From NCBI GenBank assembly GCA_937900125.1, contig CALCEK010000182.1, forward strand, positions 1-5,826: a stretch of 5,826 bases of DNA, read 5' to 3'. Position numbers and translations under genes: made by a program. This stretch comes from an uncultured Treponema sp. (lineage in GTDB: Bacteria; Spirochaetota; Spirochaetia; Treponematales; Treponemataceae). The notes below the pieces were generated by a model that ran no database searches, had not been told where the DNA came from, and worked only from the letters and a program-made list of their open reading frames with translations. Shown one piece after another: positions 1 through 5,816 of this stretch; within the stretch, counting starts at the first letter, position 1; the number at the start of each line of letters is the position of its first letter.

Positions 1-47
1 TAGATATCAAGACAAAATCCTCACCCTTCATTTGTTTCAAATCCTAA

Positions 48-191
48 AATCCATTGCTACTCTCTTCTATAACATTCTACGAAGTTGACCTTGCCTTTGC
101 TTTGTATGACCCAAATCGGCACACTTGGGTAAAACAAATTAAATATGATGAAAAAGGTTATCCTGTTTTTCAAGACAAAGGGAATCTCTAA
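48..191 (+). pseudogene. C-terminal remnant of an unrecognised upstream protein
   Basis: The frame ending in TAA at 189-191 is open back to a stop at 45-47 and has no ATG start. Its last 37 residues look like real protein: EVDLAFALYDP, then HTWVKQI, then YDEKGYPVF, ending DKGNL. The codons resemble those of the neighbouring genes. Upstream of about position 70 the protein-like character fades, and another frame (positions 2-88) is open instead, so a frameshift or degraded gene is plausible. The last three codons and the stop lie in the left arm of a palindromic repeat. The tail WVKQI...GYPVF loosely recalls the end of some glycoside hydrolases, but I do not recognise the family and assign no function. 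A short natural gene using a non-ATG start is a weaker alternative. Confidence 0.4.
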
Positions 192-213
192 AACTGAAAA
201 TTTTTAGGGATTC
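182..213. repeat. Intergenic palindromic repeat, copy 1
   Basis: A 12-base left arm (GAATCTCTAAAA, 182-193) pairs with the right arm (TTTTAGGGATTC, 202-213) with one G-U pair around an 8-base loop. The same left arm, preceded by GG, recurs at 3884 and 5776, so this belongs to a small repeat family and is not a chance hairpin. No clean run of T follows it, so it is at best a weak intrinsic terminator. It overlaps the stop codon of the upstream reading frame and lies 29 bases before the glycoside hydrolase start. Confidence 0.75.
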
Positions 214-232
214 ATTTTGTAACATCGTACTT

Positions 233-239
233 TGGAGTA
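233..239 (+). promoter_or_regulatory. Ribosome binding site of the GH43 gene
   Basis: TTGGAGT carries the Shine-Dalgarno core GGAG at 234-237, five bases before the ATG at 243. No other in-frame start fits. I see no convincing sigma-70 promoter in positions 1-242, so the gene may be read through from upstream DNA. Confidence 0.75.
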
Positions 240-242
240 AAA

Positions 243-2075
243 ATGAAAAAATCAGAAAAATGCAAAGTTCGTGCTTTAAAATGTTTTCTTGTTCCGCTAA
301 CAAGTTCCGTTTTAATTTTAGCTTTTTCTTGCGGAAAACAAGAGCCTGTTAAAAAAAATGAACGAGATGTTTCAAGAGCTGTTTACACAAAATACTTTTC
401 GCCAAGCGGTGGCTCTCAGGCAGAGTGGGGTACATTTAATTGTCACGACCCCAAAATTTTTCAAGACGATGACGGAAAATATTATGTCTACTCAACAGAT
501 GCAAGTGTTGGAAATGCTCACAAAAATGGACTTCAAATTAGAGTTTCTGACGATTTGGTAAACTGGGAATGTCTTCCGTTTTCTGCATTAGATGGCAATT
601 GGGATTCTGACTGGCTTTTGTGGTGTAATCAAAAACAATCAAATGCAACTACTTGGGCTCCAACTGTTATAAAACAAAATGAATTGTACTATATGTACCA
701 CGGACTTTGCGTTGATTTTCCAGGGCATCAATATCCAAATGCAATAATCACATTGGCAATTTCAGAAAGCCCCACAGGTCCGTTCTATCCCGCTTCAGAA
801 GCAGCTCAAAAAAATACAAAAATCGCTTCAGTTTTAAAATCACTTGGAGTTGAATACAAACAGTCAACTTTGGTTAGATATGCAGGACTCGACCCAAGTG
901 ATGACCCATTTTCTAGTGAAGATTTAAAACGCTATCCTTCTTTTAACACAAGTTCTTATGACACAGAAAATGAAGAAGATTACGGAATGCGGTCTTGGGC
1001 AAATGGTTTTGGTGCAATCGACCCAGAGTTTGTGTTTGACGTTGCAACAGGAAAACTTGTTGAATACGAAATTGCATCGCGCAAATGTTACGCGCTCACA
1101 TACGGTTCTTGGAAAGGCGGAATTGCACTTATGTATGTTGACGCTTTGTCCTTAAAACCCGTTAGCCCTAGTGGAGATGTGTTAGATGTTCCAGCGGATT
1201 CCGAAGAATATTCATTTGGAACTTTGATTGCGGGCGGAAGCGGGGCGGCTTACGAAGGTGCGCAGGTAATCTTTAACAGCGAAACTGGTTATTATTACAT
1301 TTTTGTTTCTATGGGCGATTTGTCTTGGGAATACCGAGTTGGTGTTGGGCGCGCAGAAAATATTGAAGGTCCTTACGAAGACCCTTCTGGAAAAAGTATG
1401 ACATTTTCTCTTGGCGATAACAGCGGCGCGTATCACGCATTCGGCGGAAAAATTCTTGGCGCATACGAAATTTCTGGGGAATATGGATTTCGCGCTCAGG
1501 GCGGAGAAAGTATAATTCGTTCTAATGACGGAAAAATTTTGTTTGCCGCACACAGTCGCACAACTTTTAATCCTGAATACAATTTCTTCCTTCAAATTCA
1601 TCAAATGTTTTTTACAAAAGATGGCTGGCCGATTTTAAATTGCAATGAGTATTACAATGATTTTGACGGTAAAGATGAAGGACTTGAAAAATTGTCTGTA
1701 AAAGAAATTGCTGGCACTTACGATATGATTTTAACAGAACGCGGAGAAGAAACTGGAACTGTTCAGTATTTTGGAAACGTTAAGCAAATGAATCAAAATG
1801 TAAAAGATGCCACGCCAAAGATTTCAGAAAAAGTTGAGTTAAAATCAAACGGAAAAATTTCTGGTGCGTACAAGGGAACTTGGACTTTGCAGGACGATGG
1901 TTATTCTGTAACGTTAAAATTAAAAGATGGGCGGACTTTTACAGGTTATGCCTTACAAGCAGTTGATTGGGCAAGAAAAGGAAACTCAGGATTAAGAAAA
2001 ACAATCACCATAACAAGCCTTGATTCCGAAAAAACAGGCGAATATTTGTGGGGAAATAAAAGTTTAACAAAATAG
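243..2075 (+). CDS. GH43 lipoprotein, probable endo-1,5-alpha-L-arabinanase
   Basis: This 610-residue protein is an exported glycoside hydrolase of family 43 with a five-bladed beta-propeller. Its lipoprotein signal has a basic start, a hydrophobic core at about 15-28 and the lipid-receiving Cys30 (LAFSC, a relaxed spirochaetal lipobox), so it should be anchored in the envelope. Family motifs appear in order: HDP with catalytic base Asp69, WAPTV at 138-142, AIDPEF with the pKa-tuning Asp260, YGSWKGGI at 287-294, YEGAQ with catalytic acid Glu338, FVSMGDL at 354-360, GPY at 376-378 and AAHSR with His437 near the metal-site position of arabinanases. From about 481 to the end there is a separate beta-rich domain containing GTY and GTWTL, like the C-terminal domain of Abn2-type arabinanases. 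It is longer than the roughly 470 residues of Bacillus Abn2, partly through an acidic insert at about 186-250. GH43 is certain or nearly so; the arabinan specificity is inferred and a xylosidase or arabinofuranosidase is possible. It ends before a terminator, so it is not in the importer operon. Confidence 0.88.
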   Translation: MKKSEKCKVRALKCFLVPLTSSVLILAFSCGKQEPVKKNERDVSRAVYTKYFSPSGGSQAEWGTFNCHDPKIFQDDDGKYYVYSTDASVGNAHKNGLQIRVSDDLVNWECLPFSALDGNWDSDWLLWCNQKQSNATTWAPTVIKQNELYYMYHGLCVDFPGHQYPNAIITLAISESPTGPFYPASEAAQKNTKIASVLKSLGVEYKQSTLVRYAGLDPSDDPFSSEDLKRYPSFNTSSYDTENEEDYGMRSWANGFGAIDPEFVFDVATGKLVEYEIASRKCYALTYGSWKGGIALMYVDALSLKPVSPSGDVLDVPADSEEYSFGTLIAGGSGAAYEGAQVIFNSETGYYYIFVSMGDLSWEYRVGVGRAENIEGPYEDPSGKSMTFSLGDNSGAYHAFGGKILGAYEISGEYGFRAQGGESIIRSNDGKILFAAHSRTTFNPEYNFFLQIHQMFFTKDGWPILNCNEYYNDFDGKDEGLEKLSVKEIAGTYDMILTERGEETGTVQYFGNVKQMNQNVKDATPKISEKVELKSNGKISGAYKGTWTLQDDGYSVTLKLKDGRTFTGYALQAVDWARKGNSGLRKTITITSLDSEKTGEYLWGNKSLTK

Positions 2076-2099
2076 TTTTTAGAGGTGTCCTTTATCTCT
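2076..2099. repeat. Half copy of the palindromic repeat after the GH43 stop
   Basis: TTTTTAGAGGT at 2076-2086, directly after the TAG stop, matches the right half of copy 3 (5796-5806). The left half is missing. The AGAG at 2081-2084 can instead pair with CTCT at 2096-2099, giving a weak hairpin just before the terminator. It could be a decayed repeat or a shared end motif; the match is short. Confidence 0.4.
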
Positions 2100-2100
2100 T

Positions 2101-2138
2101 AAAGCCGTGTTGAGTTTAGTACGCACGGCTTTGTTTTT
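2101..2138 (+). terminator. Rho-independent terminator of the GH43 gene
   Basis: A perfect 9-bp stem (AAAGCCGTG at 2101-2109 and CACGGCTTT at 2124-2132) closes a 14-base loop and is followed by G and five T (2134-2138). The GC-rich core and T run make this the best terminator in the window. It separates the hydrolase transcript from the importer operon. The A run at the left foot would give a T run on the other strand too, so it may work in both directions. Confidence 0.88.
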
Positions 2139-2149
2139 GCGTATCGGTG

Positions 2150-2251
2150 TGTCATCTTGACAAAGTGTGGCACTTTGTATAGCACTTCGTGCAGTCCGAA
2201 GAATCTATGTTTGCTAGGTAAAATAGATGTTTCGCTACTCGCAACATGACA
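2150..2251. repeat. Composite palindromic element, MITE- or REP-like
   Basis: About 102 bp are bounded by inverted ends: TGTCATCTTGA at 2150-2160 and GCAACATGACA at 2241-2251, which match at 9 of 11 positions including the outer six. Inside lie three further hairpins: ACAAAGTG/CACTTTGT (2160-2167 and 2171-2178), GCAC/GTGC (2182-2185 and 2189-2192), and a 12-position stem with one mismatch from CGAAGAATCTAT (2197-2208) to ATAGATGTTTCG (2223-2234). No gene is seen in it. The style, TGTCAT ends with CGAA and AGATG words, resembles dispersed intergenic repeats of other bacteria. Only one copy lies in the window, so its repeat status is inferred. Confidence 0.6.
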
Positions 2252-2382
2252 TTCCTCGCAAAGCTCAAAATTTGACCTTAATAACATCACCACATTTCCT
2301 AAATTTTTATATCTAAAAAAGTTGATAAAAATCGGTGAAAAGCGAAAATGACGCTAAAATCTGCCGTTTTTCTCATTTTTTT
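2252..2382. other. AT-rich intergenic stretch without a gene
   Basis: No reading frame with a ribosome binding site is seen. There is a weak inverted pair AAAATGA (2345-2351) and TCATTTT (2373-2379) running into nine T (2376-2384), and a small AGCG/CGCT hairpin at 2341-2355. The stretch may act as AT-rich upstream DNA for the promoter that follows. Confidence 0.5.
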
Positions 2383-2398
2383 TTGATATTTATATCAA
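2383..2398. promoter_or_regulatory. 16-bp palindrome upstream of the -35 box, possible regulator site
   Basis: TTGATAT and ATATCAA are perfect 7-base inverted arms separated by TT. The site ends six bases before the -35 box, where an activator often binds. Being entirely AT-rich except for one G and one C, it could also arise by chance in this AT-rich DNA. The binding protein is unknown. Confidence 0.4.
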
Positions 2399-2404
2399 TT
2401 TTTC

Positions 2405-2432
2405 TTGACATATACAAATGTCATGATACAAT
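2405..2432 (+). promoter_or_regulatory. Sigma-70 type promoter of the importer operon
   Basis: A perfect -35 box TTGACA (2405-2410) and a -10 box TACAAT (2427-2432) are spaced by 16 bases, and a TG at 2424-2425 gives an extended -10. The start of transcription is expected near 2439, leaving a leader of about 87 bases before the binding-protein gene. This is the strongest promoter in the window and such strength suggests it needs repression. Confidence 0.85.
2406..2423. promoter_or_regulatory. Operator-like palindrome overlapping the -35 box
   Basis: TGACAT and ATGTCA form perfect 6-base inverted arms around ATACAA. Symmetry continues outward after one mismatch (TC at 2403-2404 and GA at 2425-2426), giving a 24-bp near-palindrome reaching the extended -10. 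A dimeric repressor here would block RNA polymerase. The family (LacI, GntR or other) cannot be read from the site. Confidence 0.55.
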
Positions 2433-2515
2433 AAAATAGAAGCTCAAAAAAAAGATTTTAGGCTTTCTTAAAAAATGAACCTGTTCAGAAAATTATCTTT
2501 AAGAATAGGTCTAAT

Positions 2516-2520
2516 GGAGG
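2516..2520 (+). promoter_or_regulatory. Ribosome binding site that fixes the binding-protein start
   Basis: A full GGAGG lies five bases before the ATG at 2526. An in-frame ATG at 2475 would add 17 residues but has only A-rich sequence before it and would bury the lipoprotein signal behind a charged extension, so 2526 is preferred. Confidence 0.85.
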
Positions 2521-2525
2521 TTAAA

Positions 2526-3863
2526 ATGAAAAAGGCATTGCTAGCTGGACTAGGCATTCTTTTAACGGCTGCTATTTTTGTATCTTGTGGCGGAAACAAA
2601 TCAAAAAGTGGCTCAGAATCTGGAACTTTAACGCTGATGAATTTTGCTCAACCTGCAGAAAAAGAAATTCTCGACCAAGTTTTACAACGCTATCGTCAAA
2701 GTCACCCAGACATCAAAGTTGAAATGATTACAACAACACAAGACCAGTACGGCGCAAAATTGCAGGCACTTATGGCAGCTAATCAGCTTCCAGATGTTTT
2801 TTACATGGGTCCCGAATCTGTTCGCCAATATGTTGACGGTGGAAAAGTTCTCGCGCTTGATGATTATGTTTATGGCGTAGAAGGCGTTGACGTAAATGAT
2901 TTGTATCCCGCAGCTCTTGAAGATTATCGCTATGACGGAACAATTTTAGGAAAAGGAAAATTGTATGCGCTCCCAAAAGATTTTGGTCCTGCGGCTTTGG
3001 CATACAATAAAACTCTTTTTGACAAATACAATATTCCGCTTCCAAGCCCTACCGAACCTTATACTTGGGAAGAATTCATCGATGTTTGCAAACTTCTTAC
3101 TCGCGATGAAACATTTGGAACGGGCTTTAATATTAACTGGTGTCTTCCAGCTTTTGTTTGGGGAAATGGAGCCGATTGGATTGATTCAACTGGAACAAAA
3201 GTTACTGTGAGTGACCCAAAATTTGTAGAAGCTTTACAATTCTTTGCTGACCAAACGAATGTCTACAAGGTAACACCAAGTGCAAGCCAAGCAGCTTCAT
3301 TGGATACCTATCAAAGATGGCTTAAAGGTGAACTCGGATTCTTCCTTTGCGGAAGTTGGGACGTTGCAACGTTTAATGAAACTCTTCCATTTGAATACGA
3401 TTTGATTCCGTGGCCAGTACATCACAAGGGAGATAAAACGGCAACATATCGTGGTGGCGTTGGATATGCAGTTTCTGCACGAACAAAATCTCCAAAAGCG
3501 GCCGCAGAGCTTGCACTTTATCTTTCTGCTGACAAAGAATCTAATCAAATGTACATTGAAAAAGATTTGCAACTTCCAAACCTACAGTCTTTAGCTTCAC
3601 TTTATACAAGCAAAGATGTTGCCCCAAAAAATCGCCAAGAATTCTTAAACATTATCAGCACTTCTGGTCGCCCATGGCCTTACAACAATACATACAACAG
3701 AGTGTGGTACGATGACTTTTTCCTTAGCATTGCAAAAGTTCTTGACGGCGATATGACCGCAGAAGAATATTGCAAAACTGTAGAACCAAAAATGCAAAAG
3801 AATCTTGATAAAGCATTGCAGCGCGCAGCGGATTCTTCAAAAAAGAATAGCAAGAAAAAATAA
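2526..3863 (+). CDS. Sugar ABC transporter substrate-binding lipoprotein (CUT1)
   Basis: This 445-residue protein is a family 1 extracellular solute-binding protein, the capture component of a sugar importer. The signal MKKALLAGLGILLTAAIFVS ends at lipid-receiving Cys21, followed by a Gly, Ser and Lys-rich linker. The mature part opens with the strand TLTLMNF, then a helix with RYRQSHPDIKVEM and the DVFYM strand, typical of the first lobe of MalE-like proteins. Middle and late segments (LYALPKDFGPAALAYNK, WLKGELGFFLCGSWDV, GGVGYAVSARTKSPKAAAEL) are also family hallmarks. The tail is rich in Lys and Ser (about 432-445). Length is usual for the family. It is first in the operon, 91 bases before the permease. 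The ligand is not readable from sequence; arabino-oligosaccharides are inferred from the adjacent GH43. Confidence 0.92.
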   Translation: MKKALLAGLGILLTAAIFVSCGGNKSKSGSESGTLTLMNFAQPAEKEILDQVLQRYRQSHPDIKVEMITTTQDQYGAKLQALMAANQLPDVFYMGPESVRQYVDGGKVLALDDYVYGVEGVDVNDLYPAALEDYRYDGTILGKGKLYALPKDFGPAALAYNKTLFDKYNIPLPSPTEPYTWEEFIDVCKLLTRDETFGTGFNINWCLPAFVWGNGADWIDSTGTKVTVSDPKFVEALQFFADQTNVYKVTPSASQAASLDTYQRWLKGELGFFLCGSWDVATFNETLPFEYDLIPWPVHHKGDKTATYRGGVGYAVSARTKSPKAAAELALYLSADKESNQMYIEKDLQLPNLQSLASLYTSKDVAPKNRQEFLNIISTSGRPWPYNNTYNRVWYDDFFLSIAKVLDGDMTAEEYCKTVEPKMQKNLDKALQRAADSSKKNSKKK

Positions 3864-3882
3864 TTTGTGCAGAAAGTTTTTA

Positions 3883-3916
3883 AGGAATCTCTAAAAATTC
3901 AATTTTGGAGATTCCT
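3883..3916. repeat. Intergenic palindromic repeat, copy 2
   Basis: AGGAATCTCTAAAA (3883-3896) pairs with TTTTGGAGATTCCT (3903-3916): 14 pairs with one G-U, around a 6-base loop. It lies 20 bases after the binding-protein stop. No T run follows, so full termination is unlikely; partial termination or protection of the upstream mRNA 3' end fits its place between binding-protein and permease genes. Confidence 0.8.
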
Positions 3917-3942
3917 AATAGTAGAAGTCAAACTTTAGTTTA

Positions 3943-3948
3943 AAGAGG
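3943..3948 (+). promoter_or_regulatory. Ribosome binding site of the first permease
   Basis: AAGAGG lies six bases before the ATG at 3955, outside the hairpin of repeat copy 2. It is weaker than the GGAGG of the binding-protein gene, which agrees with lower need for permease than for binding protein. Confidence 0.7.
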
Positions 3949-3954
3949 TTTTCA

Positions 3955-4890
3955 ATGGGAGAAACAACTACATCCGTGAAAAACAAAAAAAAGAAGTGGA
4001 CTGATGAAGGCATTGCAGGTCTGATTTTTGTTTTGCCCCCCGTAATCGGATTTTTAATGTTTACTGCTATTCCAGTCGTTTTTTCTATATTTGCAAGTTT
4101 AACCGAATGGAATTCAATGACGGATTTAACAGATTGGTCTACACTCTATTTTTCTGGAATCAACAATTACAAAGAGTTGTTTTCCGATGAACAATTTTGG
4201 CATTCATTGTGGAACACCTTGTTTTATATGATTGGAATTCCGATTGGAATTATTTGGGCTTTTGCACTTGCACTCGCATTTAACAAGGATATTCCTGGTG
4301 TAAAAGTATTCCGCGTAATTTATTACATTCCTGTTGTTTCTTCCATTGTTGCGGTTTCACTGTTGTGGAAATGGGTGTACAACGGAGACTACGGACTTTT
4401 GAATCAGTTTTTAAAATGGGCATTTGGAATCCAAGGGCCAAACTGGCTAGAAAAAGAACACACTGTAAAGCCTGCAATTATTGCAATGACTGTGTGGCGT
4501 GGCGTTGGCAATACAGCACTTTTGTATTTAGGCGCAATGCAGAATCTTCCAAAGTCATATTATGAAGCGGCAGTTATTGACGGTGCAAACGCATGGGTAA
4601 CATTCCGAAAAATAACATGGCCTCTTATGCGCCCAATAACATTCTTTATCGTAATTACAGGAATCATCGGTGGTTCACAAATGATTGTAGAACCGCAAAT
4701 TATGGCTCCTTTAGGCGGCGAAAATTATAGTGCTGCGACAATAGTATTTTACATCTGGCAAAAGGCATTCGGCAGTGCAGACGCAAAAGGTTTTGCTTGC
4801 GCGGCGGCTTGGGTGTTAGCAGTTATAATTTTCATCGTTACCGCAATTCAATTTAAACTCAGTCCACAGAGCGACAATTATCTTGAGTAG
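3955..4890 (+). CDS. Sugar ABC transporter permease, MalF-like
   Basis: This 311-residue inner-membrane protein is one half of the transport channel of a CUT1 importer. After a short Lys-rich cytoplasmic start it shows six hydrophobic segments at about 18-42, 88-110, 118-140, 172-194, 224-247 and 281-301. The ATPase-docking EAA loop lies between segments four and five: EAAVIDGANAW from Glu204, then FRKITWPLMRP, with Trp where the consensus usually has Leu before Pro. Length fits the UgpA/MalF-like permeases that lack the long MalF periplasmic loop. The MalG-like partner starts 11 bases downstream. Sugar specificity cannot be read here. Confidence 0.93.
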   Translation: MGETTTSVKNKKKKWTDEGIAGLIFVLPPVIGFLMFTAIPVVFSIFASLTEWNSMTDLTDWSTLYFSGINNYKELFSDEQFWHSLWNTLFYMIGIPIGIIWAFALALAFNKDIPGVKVFRVIYYIPVVSSIVAVSLLWKWVYNGDYGLLNQFLKWAFGIQGPNWLEKEHTVKPAIIAMTVWRGVGNTALLYLGAMQNLPKSYYEAAVIDGANAWVTFRKITWPLMRPITFFIVITGIIGGSQMIVEPQIMAPLGGENYSAATIVFYIWQKAFGSADAKGFACAAAWVLAVIIFIVTAIQFKLSPQSDNYLE

Positions 4891-4897
4891 GGGAGAG
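4890..4897 (+). promoter_or_regulatory. Ribosome binding site of the second permease
   Basis: GGGGAGAG overlaps the last base of the first permease stop codon and lies four bases before the ATG at 4902, so the two permeases are closely coupled in translation. Confidence 0.75.
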
Positions 4898-4901
4898 CAA
4901 A

Positions 4902-5774
4902 ATGGCTGATTCTAAAAATAAATACGGTTCAAAAAAAAGAAACAGCGCGTTCAATACATTTTGGGTTTATTTTTTCTTAGTGTTTGGCGCGTTTATAATG
5001 ATTGTTCCTTTGGTGTGGATGGTGGAATCTTCTGTGAAATCGAAAGATCAATTTTTGATGACGCAACTTTCACTTTTGTTTCCAAAAAATCCCCATTGGG
5101 AAAATTACACAAGACGAATTTGGACAATGTCTCCGCCACTTCAACGCGGTATTGTCAATTCGCTTATAATTTCTTTTAGTACAATCATTGTTGGCTCAAT
5201 GGTTTCTGCATTAGCGGCATTCAGTTATGCAAAACTTAATTTTCCAGGAAAAAGCAAATTGTTTATGGCGGAACTTGCAACTATGATGATTCCGTTTTCA
5301 ATCATAATGATTCCGCAATTTGTAATTTACGCAAAAATTGGTTGGCTAAACACTTGGGCACCACTCATCATTCCAGGTATGCTCGGAAATGTTTCGATGA
5401 TTTTCTTTTTGCGACAATACATGAATGGAATCCCCACTTCAATGATTGAAGCTGCGCGAATTGACGGCGCGGGCTATCTTAGAATTTTCTGGCAAGTTTT
5501 AATGCCAAACGCAAAGCCAGCGGTTGCCGCTCAAGGAATTTTGTGGTTTATGGGAGCTTGGAATGATTACTTTGCGCCAAGTATTTACTTGAACAGCCCA
5601 GAAAAATTAACTGTTCAGGTTGTGATTAGTCAGCTAAATGCAATGTATGCAATTCAAACTGACTATCCGCTTTTGCTTGCGGCAAGTGTTGTTGCGTTGC
5701 TTCCGTGTTTGATAATTTTTATGGTGTTCCAAAAACAAATTATCGCATCTGTTGCAATGACGGGATTAAAATAA
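4902..5774 (+). CDS. Sugar ABC transporter permease, MalG-like
   Basis: This 290-residue protein is the second channel subunit of the importer. Hydrophobic segments lie at about 17-40, 84-108, 121-141, 148-168, 200-222 and 253-277. The EAA loop is clear: MIEAARIDGAGYLRIFWQVL with Glu183, then MPNAKPA. Other family traits are NSLIIS at the start of segment two, AAFSYAKLNFPGK after it, WNDYFAP in segment five and a short tail ending AMTGLK. It follows the MalF-like gene by 11 bases and is the last complete gene seen. No ATPase gene follows in the window, so energy coupling must come from a gene further on or a shared ATPase elsewhere. Confidence 0.93.
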   Translation: MADSKNKYGSKKRNSAFNTFWVYFFLVFGAFIMIVPLVWMVESSVKSKDQFLMTQLSLLFPKNPHWENYTRRIWTMSPPLQRGIVNSLIISFSTIIVGSMVSALAAFSYAKLNFPGKSKLFMAELATMMIPFSIIMIPQFVIYAKIGWLNTWAPLIIPGMLGNVSMIFFLRQYMNGIPTSMIEAARIDGAGYLRIFWQVLMPNAKPAVAAQGILWFMGAWNDYFAPSIYLNSPEKLTVQVVISQLNAMYAIQTDYPLLLAASVVALLPCLIIFMVFQKQIIASVAMTGLK

Positions 5775-5775
5775 G

Positions 5776-5806
5776 GGAATCTCTAAAAATTGCAATTTTT
5801 AGAGGT
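5776..5806. repeat. Intergenic palindromic repeat, copy 3
   Basis: GGAATCTCTAAAAATTG (5776-5792) contains the left arm. CTCTAAAAATTG (5781-5792) and CAATTTTTAGAG (5793-5804) form a perfect 24-bp palindrome, which as RNA gives a 10-bp stem with a 4-base loop. It begins one base after the stop of the second permease. The outer right arm (GTAAC rather than ATTCC) has diverged. The AGAGG in its right arm could serve as the ribosome binding site of the next gene. Confidence 0.78.
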
Positions 5807-5816
5807 AACTTTGAAA

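Noticed and set aside
85..110. Possible promoter TTGACC and TATGAC before the GH43 gene
   Set aside because: The spacing is only 14 bases, the -10 box is poor and the sequence lies in a protein-like frame.
1212..1604. 130-residue frame on the - strand inside the GH43 gene
   Set aside because: The + strand frame carries the family motifs of GH43 throughout; the opposite frame is Cys- and Arg-rich and looks like a shadow.
2099..2293. 64-residue frame on the - strand
   Set aside because: It is made of the terminator and the composite palindromic element read backwards, with no ribosome binding site or protein-like pattern of its own.
2345..2384. Possible terminator AAAATGA/TCATTTT followed by a T run
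   Set aside because: The 7-base arms are AT-rich, 21 bases apart, and would form a very unstable hairpin; a strong terminator already lies upstream.
2438..2468. Possible leader hairpin or riboswitch in the 5' leader
   Set aside because: Only AGAAGC with GCTTTCT pair, with a bulge and an A-rich loop; no known riboswitch core is seen and the leader is about 87 bases.
2476..2487. Palindrome TGAACCTGTTCA in the leader of the importer operon
   Set aside because: Five-base arms are expected by chance and it lies well downstream of the expected transcription start; kept only as a note.
2475..2525. Upstream in-frame ATG extending the binding protein by 17 residues
   Set aside because: It lacks a ribosome binding site and would put a charged extension before a standard lipoprotein signal; GGAGG clearly serves the ATG at 2526.
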